Source: an uncultured Synergistales bacterium (GTDB lineage Bacteria; Synergistota; Synergistia; Synergistales; Aminobacteriaceae). Taken from it: a DNA stretch of 33,642 nt. A model generated the notes under the pieces. That model had not been told where the DNA came from. It made no database searches and was given only the letters and a program-made list of their open reading frames with translations. The position numbers and the translations under genes were made by a program. Position 1 is the first letter of the stretch, and the number at the start of each line of letters is the position of its first letter. Below are positions 25,416 to 33,642 of the stretch, one piece after another. The DNA is taken from contig CAJOEW010000008.1 in the NCBI GenBank assembly GCA_905233525.1, positions 27,071-60,712 of the forward strand, in the 5' to 3' direction.

Positions 25416-27629
25416 TTACGGCTTGAAAAAATTTAAGCGCAAGGCATTCGTTACAACACAGAAGCTTGATAAACTCATGGCCGCCGCTCCAAACATCGGA
25501 TTGAGCTTGAATCCCCATAAACCTGCAGCTAACGGAATACCTATAACGTTATAAATAAATGCCCAAAATAAATTCTGTTTTATATTTTTCATTGTGGCAC
25601 GGCTTAATTTTATTGCTGCAGGAACGTCAGATAAATTACTTTTCATCAAAACAACGTCCGCAGCGTCAATAGCTATATCAGTTCCGGCACCGATCGCTAT
25701 TCCTGTATCAGCACGTGTCAAAGCAGGAGCATCGTTAATTCCGTCACCAACCATGGCAATTTTTTTATTATCAGCCTGTAATTTTCTGATCTCGTTTTCT
25801 TTTTCATTAGGTAAGATTCCGGCGATGACTCTATTTACTCCTGCTTGTTGTGCGATAGCTTTTGCTGTTCGTTCGTTATCGCCTGTTAACATTACAACTT
25901 CAACGCCGATATTTTGCAAATCTTTAACGGCTTTTTGACTGTCAGGTTTTATAACATCAGCTACAGCGATCACGCCCAATAATTTATTATCTTTAACGAA
26001 TATTAACGGAGTTTTACCAGCGTCAGCAAAATTTTGAGCACGTTCTAAAAATTCATGATCTATATTTATTTTTGAGCTTATAAATTTCACACTGCCTCCT
26101 AAAATTTCATGGCCGTTATAAAATCCTGTAACACCATTTCCTGCGAGAGCCTTAAAATTTTCAACAGGTTTATATTCAATATTTTTAGACTTAGCATAAT
26201 CAACAACAGCACGCGCTAAAGGATGTTCACTCATATTTTCAAGCGAGTAAGCAGCCGTTAACAATTCTTCGTCAGGAATATTATTAGCTTCTAAATCCGT
26301 GACTTTGGGCTGGCCTGTCGTAATGGTGCCTGTTTTATCAAGAGCGGCTGTTTTTATTTTTCCGGCGTTTTCAAGTGCAGCGGCGTTCTTAAATAAAATT
26401 CCGTGTTTGGCTCCTACACCGCTTCCTACCATAATTGCAACAGGTGTAGCTAATCCTAAGGCACATGGACAACTTATAACAAGCACCGCAATTCCATAAG
26501 ATAAAGCTTCACCGAAATTTCTTCCAGCAAGAAGCCACGCTATAACAGTAACGCAGGCTATTAAAATTACGCAAGGCACAAATATCCCGCAAACTTTGTC
26601 AGCAATTTTAGCCACTGGAGCTTTTGTTGCTGCAGCCTCGCTCACCATTTTTATAATCTGCGATAAAGTTGTATCTTGTCCGACTCTTTGAGCCTCGCAT
26701 TTTATGAAGCCTGATTGATTTAACGTAGCAGCTGATACAAAATCGCCAACACTTTTATCGACTGGAATGCTTTCACCGGTTAAAGCAGACTCGTTAACAG
26801 CGCTTGAGCCTTCGATTATTACGCCGTCGACAGGGATATTTTCACCAGGACGAACAACGAATATATTACCCTTTTGAATTTTTTCGACCGGTAAAATTAT
26901 TTCGCTTCCGTCATTCGTAATTATATTCGCAGTTTTTGGAGCGAGTTTCATTAAACCTTTTAATGCGTCCGTTGTTCTGCCTTTAGATTTTGCTTCAAGC
27001 ATTTTTCCGACAGTTATAAGCGTTACGATCATTCCGGCGCTTTCAAAATATAAATCACGCATAATATTATCGCCGGTCATTAAAAATAATTCGTACACGC
27101 TCCAAACAAATGAAGCCATTGAACCCATCGCAACGAGTGTATCCATGTTAGGCGCGAGATGCATTAAAGATTTAAAACCGCTCGTGAAAAATTTTTGATT
27201 AATGATCATTATTATTGCGGCCAAAATCATTTGAATGAGTCCGTGAGCAATATGATTTTTTATAAAATATTCATGTAGAGGCAAATTGATCATATGTCCC
27301 ATCGAAAAATACATTAACGCAATCAAAAAGCCTAACGAATAAATTAAACGGCGTTTCAAAACCGGAGTTTCTTTATCTGCTAATGCTTCATCGTCTGATT
27401 TTGAAGGCGCGCTATTATTTTGAGGCTGCGTCTTTAATTCTGCACCGTAACCTGCTTTTTGAACGGCGGCTATAATTTTTTCAGGTGAAGCTGTGCCCTC
27501 AACGCTCATTGCATTCGTAAGCAGACTAACAGAACACGACGTAACACCATCAACTTTTTTAACAGCGCGCTCAACTCTTGCACTACACGCTGCGCAGCTC
27601 ATACCGGTCACATTAAATTGTTCAGCCAT
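25416..27629 (-). CDS. copA: Copper-exporting P1B-type ATPase
   Basis: Pumps Cu(I) out of the cytosol. 737 residues. One N-terminal heavy-metal domain ([11 protein letters not shown]; Cys12/Cys15), about eight membrane helices, TGES actuator loop ([16 protein letters not shown]), intramembrane CPC ([12 protein letters not shown]), phosphorylation [13 protein letters not shown] for ATP binding, and [14 protein letters not shown]. The ATG overlaps the aminotransferase stop by 8 bp, so it is the last gene of the long minus-strand run. No copper regulator or chaperone gene is visible nearby. Confidence 0.95.
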   Translation of the reverse strand: MAEQFNVTGMSCAACSARVERAVKKVDGVTSCSVSLLTNAMSVEGTASPEKIIAAVQKAGYGAELKTQPQNNSAPSKSDDEALADKETPVLKRRLIYSLGFLIALMYFSMGHMINLPLHEYFIKNHIAHGLIQMILAAIIMIINQKFFTSGFKSLMHLAPNMDTLVAMGSMASFVWSVYELFLMTGDNIMRDLYFESAGMIVTLITVGKMLEAKSKGRTTDALKGLMKLAPKTANIITNDGSEIILPVEKIQKGNIFVVRPGENIPVDGVIIEGSSAVNESALTGESIPVDKSVGDFVSAATLNQSGFIKCEAQRVGQDTTLSQIIKMVSEAAATKAPVAKIADKVCGIFVPCVILIACVTVIAWLLAGRNFGEALSYGIAVLVISCPCALGLATPVAIMVGSGVGAKHGILFKNAAALENAGKIKTAALDKTGTITTGQPKVTDLEANNIPDEELLTAAYSLENMSEHPLARAVVDYAKSKNIEYKPVENFKALAGNGVTGFYNGHEILGGSVKFISSKINIDHEFLERAQNFADAGKTPLIFVKDNKLLGVIAVADVIKPDSQKAVKDLQNIGVEVVMLTGDNERTAKAIAQQAGVNRVIAGILPNEKENEIRKLQADNKKIAMVGDGINDAPALTRADTGIAIGAGTDIAIDAADVVLMKSNLSDVPAAIKLSRATMKNIKQNLFWAFIYNVIGIPLAAGLWGFKLNPMFGAAAMSLSSFCVVTNALRLNFFKP

Positions 27630-28713
27630 TATTATTTAAGACCTCTTTTATAATTTTCATTCCTGAATTTACAAGATCTTTATCAGCCTGTGAACCCATA
27701 TGACCGATTCTAAATACATGGCCTTCTAATTTTCCATAATTTCCGCCAACAGCAAGCCCTTTTTTTCTTAAAGCGAGATTAAAATTTTCCCACGTCCAAT
27801 TTTCAGGAACATAAAACGCTGTTACAGTCGGTGATGAAAAATTTTCATTTTTGGGAAATAATTTCAAGCCTGCCTCACGTCCTAAATCACGGCATAATTT
27901 TGCAGCGTCTGAATGTTTTTTAAATAGATTTTCAATTCCGCCGGCTATAATTTTTTCAAGCGACAGATTTAAAGCTTTCATGCTCTGCCAGTCGTGAGTG
28001 TAAGGCGTATATTTGCATTCAGGTACATCGCGCCAATATTGATAAGCTTCGTAACCGTGATAATTAACATTTTTGATGACCTCCCAAGCGCGTTCTGAAA
28101 TGCTTGATATAGAGAGCGAAGACGTTAATGATAAAACCTTTTGAGATCCAAGCAAGCCAATATCAATTCCGTAATCATCAACATCAAGAGCACAGCCTCC
28201 AGCGCTTGAAACGAAATCAACGACAAAAAGCGCTCCGAATTCATGTGCAGCACGTCCAATTTCTTTTAAATTATTATTTATCGTTCCTGAAGGTGTTTCA
28301 CAATGAACAGCCGTTACGATTTTAGGGCGGTATTTTTTTATATCATCGCGGACTCTTTCAGGATCTGGTATATCATCGTAATCGAAGGCTGTAATTTTTG
28401 ATTGAAAACCTGCATTTTCAGCCATCCATGCAAAACCTTCACCAAATAATCCGCTCGCGACCGCCAATAATTTTTCATCATGTTTGAGCGTGTTTTTGAC
28501 AGAAGCCCATAAAATAGACATAGCTTCGCCGGACGATATAACGATTTTATTTTTTGTGTTTAATAATTTTTGAATGAGCCTTTGATTTTGCGAGTAAAGA
28601 TTAAAAAATTCTTCCTCAATATCTGCGCTGCCGTAATCCTCAAGCCATGCCTCGCGTATAAATTCAGGTACATACACAGGCCCTGGAATCAATCCGATTT
28701 TATAAGCCTTCAT
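27622..28713 (-). CDS. Class V aminotransferase (serine/alanine-glyoxylate type)
   Basis: PLP-dependent enzyme of the alanine-glyoxylate / serine-pyruvate / PucG group. 363 residues. Begins with the family's [10 protein letters not shown]. The PLP lysine is Lys192 in LLGSQKVLS and the PLP-binding Asp166 is in [10 protein letters not shown]; the C-terminus has FRIGHMGSQ. The substrate cannot be told from sequence: serine-glyoxylate, alanine-glyoxylate or (S)-ureidoglycine-glyoxylate aminotransferase are all possible. The ribosome site AAGGAG lies in a hairpin with the end of the upstream gene, and the 3' end overlaps copA by 8 bp. Confidence 0.85.
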   Translation of the reverse strand: MKAYKIGLIPGPVYVPEFIREAWLEDYGSADIEEEFFNLYSQNQRLIQKLLNTKNKIVISSGEAMSILWASVKNTLKHDEKLLAVASGLFGEGFAWMAENAGFQSKITAFDYDDIPDPERVRDDIKKYRPKIVTAVHCETPSGTINNNLKEIGRAAHEFGALFVVDFVSSAGGCALDVDDYGIDIGLLGSQKVLSLTSSLSISSISERAWEVIKNVNYHGYEAYQYWRDVPECKYTPYTHDWQSMKALNLSLEKIIAGGIENLFKKHSDAAKLCRDLGREAGLKLFPKNENFSSPTVTAFYVPENWTWENFNLALRKKGLAVGGNYGKLEGHVFRIGHMGSQADKDLVNSGMKIIKEVLNNNG

Positions 28714-28721
28714 TAAAAAAA

Positions 28722-28750
28722 TTCTCCTTGTATAAATTTAATTTACAAGG
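28722..28750 (-). promoter_or_regulatory. Hairpin covering the aminotransferase ribosome site
   Basis: Minus strand: CCTTGTA, 11-nt loop, TACAAGG, running directly into the Shine-Dalgarno AAGGAG. The loop holds the upstream gene's TAA stop. Ribosomes ending the upstream gene would open the hairpin, so it looks like a coupling device. Confidence 0.45.
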
Positions 28751-29211
28751 ATTTTTATAAATGCAACAGCAAAATTTTTCAAGTCGTTTTCATTCTCAAA
28801 GCTTTCAAATACGATCGTTTTATCATCAAGTTTTACGGACAAAGCGAGCGGCAAAAATTCATGACGTTCAATCACAGCCGGATAATTTAAAATATTTGTA
28901 AGCTCATAATCTGAATCAGCCGGAATCAAACCGCGCGATATATTTTTTTCAGGAGGTACAAAAAATTCTCCAAAACCTGAGCCGGAACAAATTATTACTT
29001 TTATTTCACGGCCAAGCGTATTTTTAAACGTTAAGTATTTACATTCGCCGACGCTGTAATTATTTTTATAAGCGAGATTCAACGGCTGAACGTATTCATC
29101 AGCGAGAGTCCAGCCCTGAATTTTAAAATCATCCGCGTAAATTTCAGACACATTTACAATCAACGCGCATGAAAATAATATTATTAACGCGATCTTGATT
29201 CGTTTAGCCAT
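28738..29211 (-). CDS. Small exported protein of unknown function
   Basis: I do not recognise this 157-residue protein. It has a signal peptide (KRIKIALIILFSCALIVNVS, cleavage likely after EIYA) and then ~130 residues predicted to be mostly beta. Two cysteines (in GECKYL and IICSGSG) might form a disulphide. Its 5' end overlaps the DUF4416 gene by 28 bp in another frame, so its start is coupled to that gene. It could be a periplasmic or lipid-facing accessory protein; nothing supports a specific function. Confidence 0.7.
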   Translation of the reverse strand: MAKRIKIALIILFSCALIVNVSEIYADDFKIQGWTLADEYVQPLNLAYKNNYSVGECKYLTFKNTLGREIKVIICSGSGFGEFFVPPEKNISRGLIPADSDYELTNILNYPAVIERHEFLPLALSVKLDDKTIVFESFENENDLKNFAVAFIKILVN

Positions 29212-29693
29212 AATTCACGCACAGTTGATAAAAATTTGTCATATACTCCGCTTCTAAAATCAGGAAAAGTATAATCGAACGCCTGCCATTTTTTAAAACG
29301 GTATCTCAATGTAACTTCAGCGTATATGCCGTCATGTAAATAAATTCTGTGAGCATGATCCTTTGTTGATGCCAATACGAGTCTAGCGCCATCGATATAA
29401 CCAGGATCAATATTAACGGCTCTGATCGGTTGTCGGCTTTGAGCTTCAATATTGATCGCGGATCTTTTCCAAGCTGCCAATCCTCCTGCACAATGAAGTT
29501 CACGAAAACATAAAAACACTCTGAATAAATTCGGCGCTATGTCGTGATAATAATCCGTTCTGTCAAAAGGTACAGGCTCGCTGATAATTTCAGGAGTTCC
29601 CCATAAATCTGAAAGTTTTTCAATGCTCCAATCTAATAATTTTTTATCCGGATATAAAATTCCCGTTATCAGTTTAACTTTTGGATCTGTCAT
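29184..29693 (-). CDS. DUF4416 family protein
   Basis: 169-residue cytosolic protein matching DUF4416 as I recall it: KVKLITGILYPDKKLLD near the N-terminus, the central INIEAQSRQPIRAVNIDPGY, ARLVLASTKDHAHRIYL, and the end KKWQAFDYTFPDFRSGVYDK. Function of the family is unknown. It lies 32 nt after an unrecognised gene and overlaps the next by 28 bp. Complete length. Confidence 0.8.
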   Translation of the reverse strand: MTDPKVKLITGILYPDKKLLDWSIEKLSDLWGTPEIISEPVPFDRTDYYHDIAPNLFRVFLCFRELHCAGGLAAWKRSAINIEAQSRQPIRAVNIDPGYIDGARLVLASTKDHAHRIYLHDGIYAEVTLRYRFKKWQAFDYTFPDFRSGVYDKFLSTVRELWLNESRSR

Positions 29694-29725
29694 GATGAAA
29701 ATACGCCTCTTTAGGAAAATTTTAA

Positions 29726-30676
29726 TTATGCTTCAAATATATGGCCTTGACCTGCTGCCAATAATGCCATTGCTTGAGGTCCTATGTCGCTTATTACGTT
29801 GTCTTTCTGAGGAATATCAAGGCCGTTATCATTTTGCGGTTCAATTTTAGCTGCAGCTGTATCTATTTTTTGAGAATCAATATTATTATTTTCGTCGGCT
29901 TGAATTTCTTGTAAATTATCTTTTGAAGGAACATCGACTTTTAAAAATCCCTGTCTTTGTCCCTGCCAATCGCAAGCAATATAATTTTTATTATCACCAG
30001 GCGGAGTATTAAGACGCTGCCATTTTCCGCCCTGATTTTCGATCTCACGCACCCATGCTTGACCGACAGCAGCCCACCATGTTATATCCTGAGCTTCTAA
30101 TAAATCGTCCGTACAGTCTTCAATTGAATATATTGCAGGCTGCAAACGTGTAAATGTTATAAATCTTGATTGGGTTACGCCGTCGACACGTACAATAAAT
30201 TCATCGCGGTCAGGTAATTGTTTAGCGTTCAATCTTTCGGGCGAGCTTCCAAACATTTTTAAGGCTGTAGGATTTAATTTAAGCATACCGCGGGCATTCA
30301 TAGCAAACGGCACAGGAGCGTCCCACCATTCAGGAAATTGCGGTTCATCAGGATTTAAAGCACGTTCCAGCGTTGAAATTGAAGCGCCTGTAATGTCAAT
30401 AAATAGAGCGTTAATATCTCCAGGCTCATCAAATTCATAAGGATCTGTCGGCGTTATGATATTACGTGCGATTATCTCCGGCAATGATTTTATAAGAGTA
30501 TCAGCGCAGCCACGTTCAACGAGCGAAACCAATTGCCCTTTTGATAAAACAATAGGCGCTCCTTCATCAGGAATATATACAGCGAAATCCATAACGACTT
30601 CATACAGAGTTCGCAATAAAAAAATTAACGTAGCTTCACGCGACAGCGATGATAAATTATATTTATACGGCTTCAA
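29726..30676 (-). CDS. Unrecognised protein, possibly with a PAS-like domain
   Basis: 316 residues, no clear family. A central NARGMLKLNPTALKMFG resembles the start of a PAS fold (N-x-x-G...N-x-x-A...F-G); the rest of a PAS domain is not convincing. Tryptophan-rich elements PEWWDAP and DITWWAAVGQAWVRE are notable. The last ~75 residues are acidic, glutamine-rich and probably disordered. It starts at TTG overlapping the ftsY stop as TTGA, with a weak AGAAG upstream; an internal ATG (MDFAVYIPDE) is the alternative. No membrane segment or signal peptide. Coupled to ftsY and followed by DUF4416. Confidence 0.65.
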   Translation of the reverse strand: MKPYKYNLSSLSREATLIFLLRTLYEVVMDFAVYIPDEGAPIVLSKGQLVSLVERGCADTLIKSLPEIIARNIITPTDPYEFDEPGDINALFIDITGASISTLERALNPDEPQFPEWWDAPVPFAMNARGMLKLNPTALKMFGSSPERLNAKQLPDRDEFIVRVDGVTQSRFITFTRLQPAIYSIEDCTDDLLEAQDITWWAAVGQAWVREIENQGGKWQRLNTPPGDNKNYIACDWQGQRQGFLKVDVPSKDNLQEIQADENNNIDSQKIDTAAAKIEPQNDNGLDIPQKDNVISDIGPQAMALLAAGQGHIFEA

Positions 30677-31584
30677 TTTACTTCTAATAACGAATTTGCA
30701 AAATCTTCGACTGAAAAATTTTTAAGGTCTTCAGGATTTTCGCCAAGTCCAATATAGCGCACAGGTATTTTTAAATCGCGTGCTATTGAAAGAATTACTC
30801 CGCCTTTAGAAGTGTTATCGTATTTAGTTAATATGATCGAAGAGACAGGAATAATATTATTAAACGTTTTTGCCTGCATAACAGAATTTTGGCCAAGCAT
30901 TGCGTCAAGTACTAACACAGTTTCAAGACGTTCGCTTCCTGCTTCACGAAGAAGGACTCTATGAATTTTTTCAAGCTCCTGCATTAAATTATGTTTATCA
31001 TGCAATCTTCCGGCGGTATCAACGATTAAGACATCAGCTTTTGAATTTTCAGCGGCCTTCCATGAATCAAAAGCTACTGCAGCAGGATCGCCTCCTTGAG
31101 AATGTGAAACGACTCGAATATTTGAACGTTCGCCCCAAATTTTCAACTGGTCGACAGCAGCAGCCCTAAACGTATCAGCAGCGGCCATGATGATTTTTTT
31201 ATTTTGAGATTTATATTTCATGGCTAATTTACCTGCCGACGTAGTTTTACCGCTGCCGTTAACACCGATCATTAAAAGGACATAAGGCTTATTTGAAATA
31301 TTAAACTCTTCGCCCATGCCTTTGACTGAATCTAATTCGCTGATAATTTTATTTACGAACGCGCTTTTAAGATTTTCAGGAGTTTTAATATTTTTTGATT
31401 TAGCTTCGTTCTTCAAGTAATCAATCATGTATTCAGCGAAATCAAGTCCAGTATCGCCGGATATTAAATTATTTTCGAGATCGTCCCAAAAATCCTGACT
31501 GAAAGAATTACTTGAAAATAATTTTGCGATTCCTGATGACCATTTATTTTTTATTCCTGCGAATAATTTTTTGAACAGAGCCAT
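30673..31584 (-). CDS. ftsY: Signal recognition particle receptor FtsY
   Basis: SRP-receptor GTPase that delivers ribosome-nascent-chain complexes to the translocon. 303 residues, a short form with almost no acidic A domain. It has an N domain followed by the G domain: G1 GVNGSGKTT (107-115), DTFRAAAVDQL, G3 DTAGRLHDKHNLM, G4 TKYD (usually TKLD), closing motif GLGENPEDLKNF. It starts 4 nt after the stop of the acidic membrane protein. The missing acidic A domain is interesting because the neighbouring gene encodes a very acidic membrane protein. Confidence 0.97.
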   Translation of the reverse strand: MALFKKLFAGIKNKWSSGIAKLFSSNSFSQDFWDDLENNLISGDTGLDFAEYMIDYLKNEAKSKNIKTPENLKSAFVNKIISELDSVKGMGEEFNISNKPYVLLMIGVNGSGKTTSAGKLAMKYKSQNKKIIMAAADTFRAAAVDQLKIWGERSNIRVVSHSQGGDPAAVAFDSWKAAENSKADVLIVDTAGRLHDKHNLMQELEKIHRVLLREAGSERLETVLVLDAMLGQNSVMQAKTFNNIIPVSSIILTKYDNTSKGGVILSIARDLKIPVRYIGLGENPEDLKNFSVEDFANSLLEVN

Positions 31585-31588
31585 AAAA

Positions 31589-33642
31589 TTACCTGCTTCT
31601 GCGCATGAAAATTATTTCATAACCGTATTGGCCTGTTGTTGTATCTTGAGTACGTCTTGAGCCTACGACCTGCCAACCATCACGGCCGCGTCTTGTCATT
31701 GTGTCAGTAAGATTAGGATCAAGAATGAAATCAATCGCGTAATCATAAGACGGTAAAGTAATTTCGCCGGTACTATTTATCATGAGATCGCCTGACTGAT
31801 TTTCGGCACTAATAGCAAGAGCGTCATTAAGAGCTTTAAGCTGAAAGACTCCTGCGGCTCCTATAATCGTAAGCAGCAATAATAAAAGCATAGTTAAAAA
31901 TCCTGAACGTCCGCCTGAATTATTTGATGAACTTGTTTTTACGGCTGATGATGAATCTTTTTTACGTTTTAAAATCGTATCTCTAATGCTCATAGTTTTC
32001 TCCTTTTCGTTTTCTTCAGCGGCATTAACCGGCGTGATATTAAGCTTTTCACTTACGGCAGGTTCTACGCTGTTAATTTCATGTTCTTGTTCGTGTTCTT
32101 CGTCTTCGTCATCGATTGAAGTTATTGCGCCTAACGAAGAAATATCCCAATCGTCACTATCATCATTATCATCGAGATTTTCAGGCTCATTGGGATTGGG
32201 CTTTAAGTTTTCCTGTTCTAAATTTTCCTCCGGCATGTTATTGTCCGTAACGGCCTCCTTATTTGAGATTGAGTTATTTAAATTTTCCTGGCCATCCGTT
32301 TCGATATCAGGTATATCAGGAATTTCAGGGATATCATCGAGCGGCGGCAAATTGTTTTCAAGATTATCATCATCGTCAAATCCTGGAACTTTTATATTAT
32401 CCAGGACTGTATCAGCGATTTCAGGTTGAGTATCATTTTCAGGCTGATTGTCTTGAATATCATCAAGCGGTATATCTTCCAAATCAGGTTCATTATCAGG
32501 GAGATCGAGCGGATTTTTCAAGCTGCTGTCAATATTCAAGATCTCGTTTTGAATTTGTTCGAGTCTAGCGTTTTGTTCATTGTTGTTATTATTTTCAGGC
32601 TCAGCCTCATTAACCGGTGTTTGTTGTTCGATAACCTGTTCAGGCTCATTAACTTGTTCTTGTTCTTCAATAACCAGATCAGGCTCTTTAACTTGTTCCG
32701 GCTTTTCGTTGACTGGCTCTGATTCGTCGACTTGTTCTTGTTGTTGCTCGTTAATCGGCTCTGTTTCGTTAACAGGTTCTTGTTGTTCAATGGCCGGTTC
32801 AGACTCGTCGACTTGTTCTTGTTGTTCGATAACCGGCTCTGATTCGCTAATTAGCTCTGGCTCTTCGTCTTCGTCATCGATTTCAAAATCAGGCGCTTCA
32901 TCAGAATCAATATTTTGTTCGTCCGTTAATTGTTCGTCATGTTGATCTTGTTGAGCGTCTTGTTCGTTCGAAGGCTGATTATCTTCTTCGTCATCAGCTG
33001 CAGGATCTTCAAGCATGACTCCATTTTCATCGACATTGAGATCGCCTAACAAATTTTCATCTGTCAATTCGTCGTCAAGTTTTTCAAGATTTTCCAAAGG
33101 CGATTGAGACATGGCATTAGCGATATCAGCGAGTAATTTATCTTCAGCCGTTTGTAAGCCGTTTTCAGAATTAGAGCCGTCATTATTCTTTATGAAATCG
33201 TCAGGCAATGTATAAGGTTTTGGCGTTGGATTATTTAAATTTATGGGATCTCCTGTCATGGCCTCAGCGATATCAGCGAGCAATTTATCTTCAGCCGTAG
33301 CAGTTGATGCAGGCATTCCAACAGAAACAGGCGCGGGCGAATTTTCATCGTTATTATTTTCCTGTTCAACGATTGGCAAATCCTCATCAATATCCAAAAC
33401 CATATCAGCTTCCGGTTCAGGGAGGTCATCGCCAACAATTTCCGGTTCCGGTGCAGTTTCAATAATCGGTTCTGGCTCTGGTTGTTGTTGTTGTTCTTGT
33501 TCCGGCTCTGGTTGTTGTTCGATAACTTGTTCCTGTTCAGAAATAATTTCTGGTTCTTGCGCAGGTTCAATAATCGGCTCTGGTTCTGGTTGTTGCGCTG
33601 GTTGTTGTTCTTGTTCTGGCTGTTGTTCAATAACTTGTTCCG
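31589..33642 (-). CDS. Large acidic repeat protein with one C-terminal membrane helix (5' end outside window)
   Basis: The frame stays open to the right window edge, so the ATG at 33403 is probably not the true start. N-terminal ~570 residues are acidic and low-complexity: Glu/Gln/Pro repeats, Asp/Asn blocks, and two copies of AEDKLLADIA-x-AM. A basic stretch (RKKDSS), one membrane helix at ~502-520 of the ATG numbering (FLTMLLLLLLTIIGAAGVF) and a C-terminal ~75-residue domain (RRGRDGWQVVGSRRT...GYEIIFMRR) follow. That last part resembles DUF4177 in pattern. Topology is probably N-terminus inside. It is directly upstream of ftsY. Function unknown; a scaffold or membrane organiser is one guess. 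Confidence 0.8.
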   Translation of the reverse strand, partial: EQVIEQQPEQEQQPAQQPEPEPIIEPAQEPEIISEQEQVIEQQPEPEQEQQQQPEPEPIIETAPEPEIVGDDLPEPEADMVLDIDEDLPIVEQENNNDENSPAPVSVGMPASTATAEDKLLADIAEAMTGDPINLNNPTPKPYTLPDDFIKNNDGSNSENGLQTAEDKLLADIANAMSQSPLENLEKLDDELTDENLLGDLNVDENGVMLEDPAADDEEDNQPSNEQDAQQDQHDEQLTDEQNIDSDEAPDFEIDDEDEEPELISESEPVIEQQEQVDESEPAIEQQEPVNETEPINEQQQEQVDESEPVNEKPEQVKEPDLVIEEQEQVNEPEQVIEQQTPVNEAEPENNNNNEQNARLEQIQNEILNIDSSLKNPLDLPDNEPDLEDIPLDDIQDNQPENDTQPEIADTVLDNIKVPGFDDDDNLENNLPPLDDIPEIPDIPDIETDGQENLNNSISNKEAVTDNNMPEENLEQENLKPNPNEPENLDDNDDSDDWDISSLGAITSIDDEDEEHEQEHEINSVEPAVSEKLNITPVNAAEENEKEKTMSIRDTILKRKKDSSSAVKTSSSNNSGGRSGFLTMLLLLLLTIIGAAGVFQLKALNDALAISAENQSGDLMINSTGEITLPSYDYAIDFILDPNLTDTMTRRGRDGWQVVGSRRTQDTTTGQYGYEIIFMRRSR
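33110..33151 (-). repeat. 42-bp direct repeat, copy 2 (AEDKLLADIA motif)
   Basis: 39 of 42 bases match the copy at 33257-33298; both encode AEDKLLADIA-x-AM within the acidic protein. Confidence 0.85.
33257..33298 (-). repeat. 42-bp direct repeat, copy 1 (AEDKLLADIA motif)
   Basis: First copy in translation order; offset of 147 bp from the second copy, in frame (49 codons). Confidence 0.85.
33431..33640 (-). repeat. Two in-frame 34-codon repeats, 108-bp period
   Basis: Copies at 33539-33640 and 33431-33532 each encode EQVIEQQPE..., then PEPEPIIE, then EPEI. They differ mainly in the Gln/Pro content of the middle. They are the N-most visible part of the acidic protein and may continue beyond the window. 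Confidence 0.8.

Noticed and set aside
32580-32945. Serine/cysteine-rich plus-strand reading frame
   Set aside because: Mirror of the Glu/Gln repeats of the acidic protein on the other strand; no ribosome site.

Overview
The window is an AT-rich, gene-dense bacterial chromosome segment with short or overlapping gene junctions, no insertion sequences, no phage genes and no CRISPR. The best guess for the source is an anaerobic, flagellated, diderm-like bacterium of the Synergistota, or a related low-GC anaerobic lineage. Supporting signs are a DUF3798 exported protein, type-3 (archaeal-like) prolyl-tRNA synthetase, a fused CobA-HemD, an L27 precursor with its Prp protease, FliW-CsrA, and a clostridial-style AICAR transformylase lacking its cyclohydrolase domain. 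The assignment is an inference from gene content; Firmicutes (Clostridia/Negativicutes) is the main alternative.

Layout. 1-4019 (minus): lysS-ligA-proS, with proS cut by the window edge. 4161-7263 (plus): prmA-mtaB-small Hsp70-like ATPase, tightly coupled and ending in a terminator shared with the opposing strand. 7304-16598 (minus): fliW-csrA-purE-purM-purN/purO fusion-purH(AICARFT only)-purD, then a terminator, then hemC-cobA/hemD-secreted esterase. 16746-17447 (plus): a membrane-anchored polysaccharide deacetylase that may be expressed from a leaderless mRNA. 17500-21815 (minus): rplU-prp-rpmA with its own terminator, then obgE-nadD-LCP protein. 21816-22133 holds the rplU leader and promoter plus a degenerate ~19-bp tandem repeat, followed by the tRNA-Lys/tRNA-Glu pair (minus) with a strong promoter and terminator. 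22504-25336 (plus): three genes for exported proteins (DUF362, flavodoxin-like, DUF3798). 25416-33642 (minus): a long acidic repeat membrane protein (start outside the window), ftsY, an unrecognised possibly PAS-like protein, DUF4416, a small exported protein, a class V aminotransferase and a CopA copper ATPase.

How it works together. The central minus block makes IMP from the AIR stage onward in an unusual split. Glycinamide formyltransferase is fused to a PurO-type IMP cyclohydrolase, and the neighbouring PurH keeps only the AICAR transformylase half, so the fusion supplies the missing last step. The whole purine run is translationally coupled to the flagellar regulator pair FliW-CsrA. HemC and CobA-HemD make uroporphyrinogen III and methylate it towards precorrin-2 (corrinoid/siroheme). 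The rplU-prp-rpmA operon carries its own maturation protease and appears to have a transcription attenuator in its leader. The most open-ended system is the exported DUF362-flavodoxin-DUF3798 cassette, which looks like an extracytoplasmic redox or ligand-binding module of unknown function.
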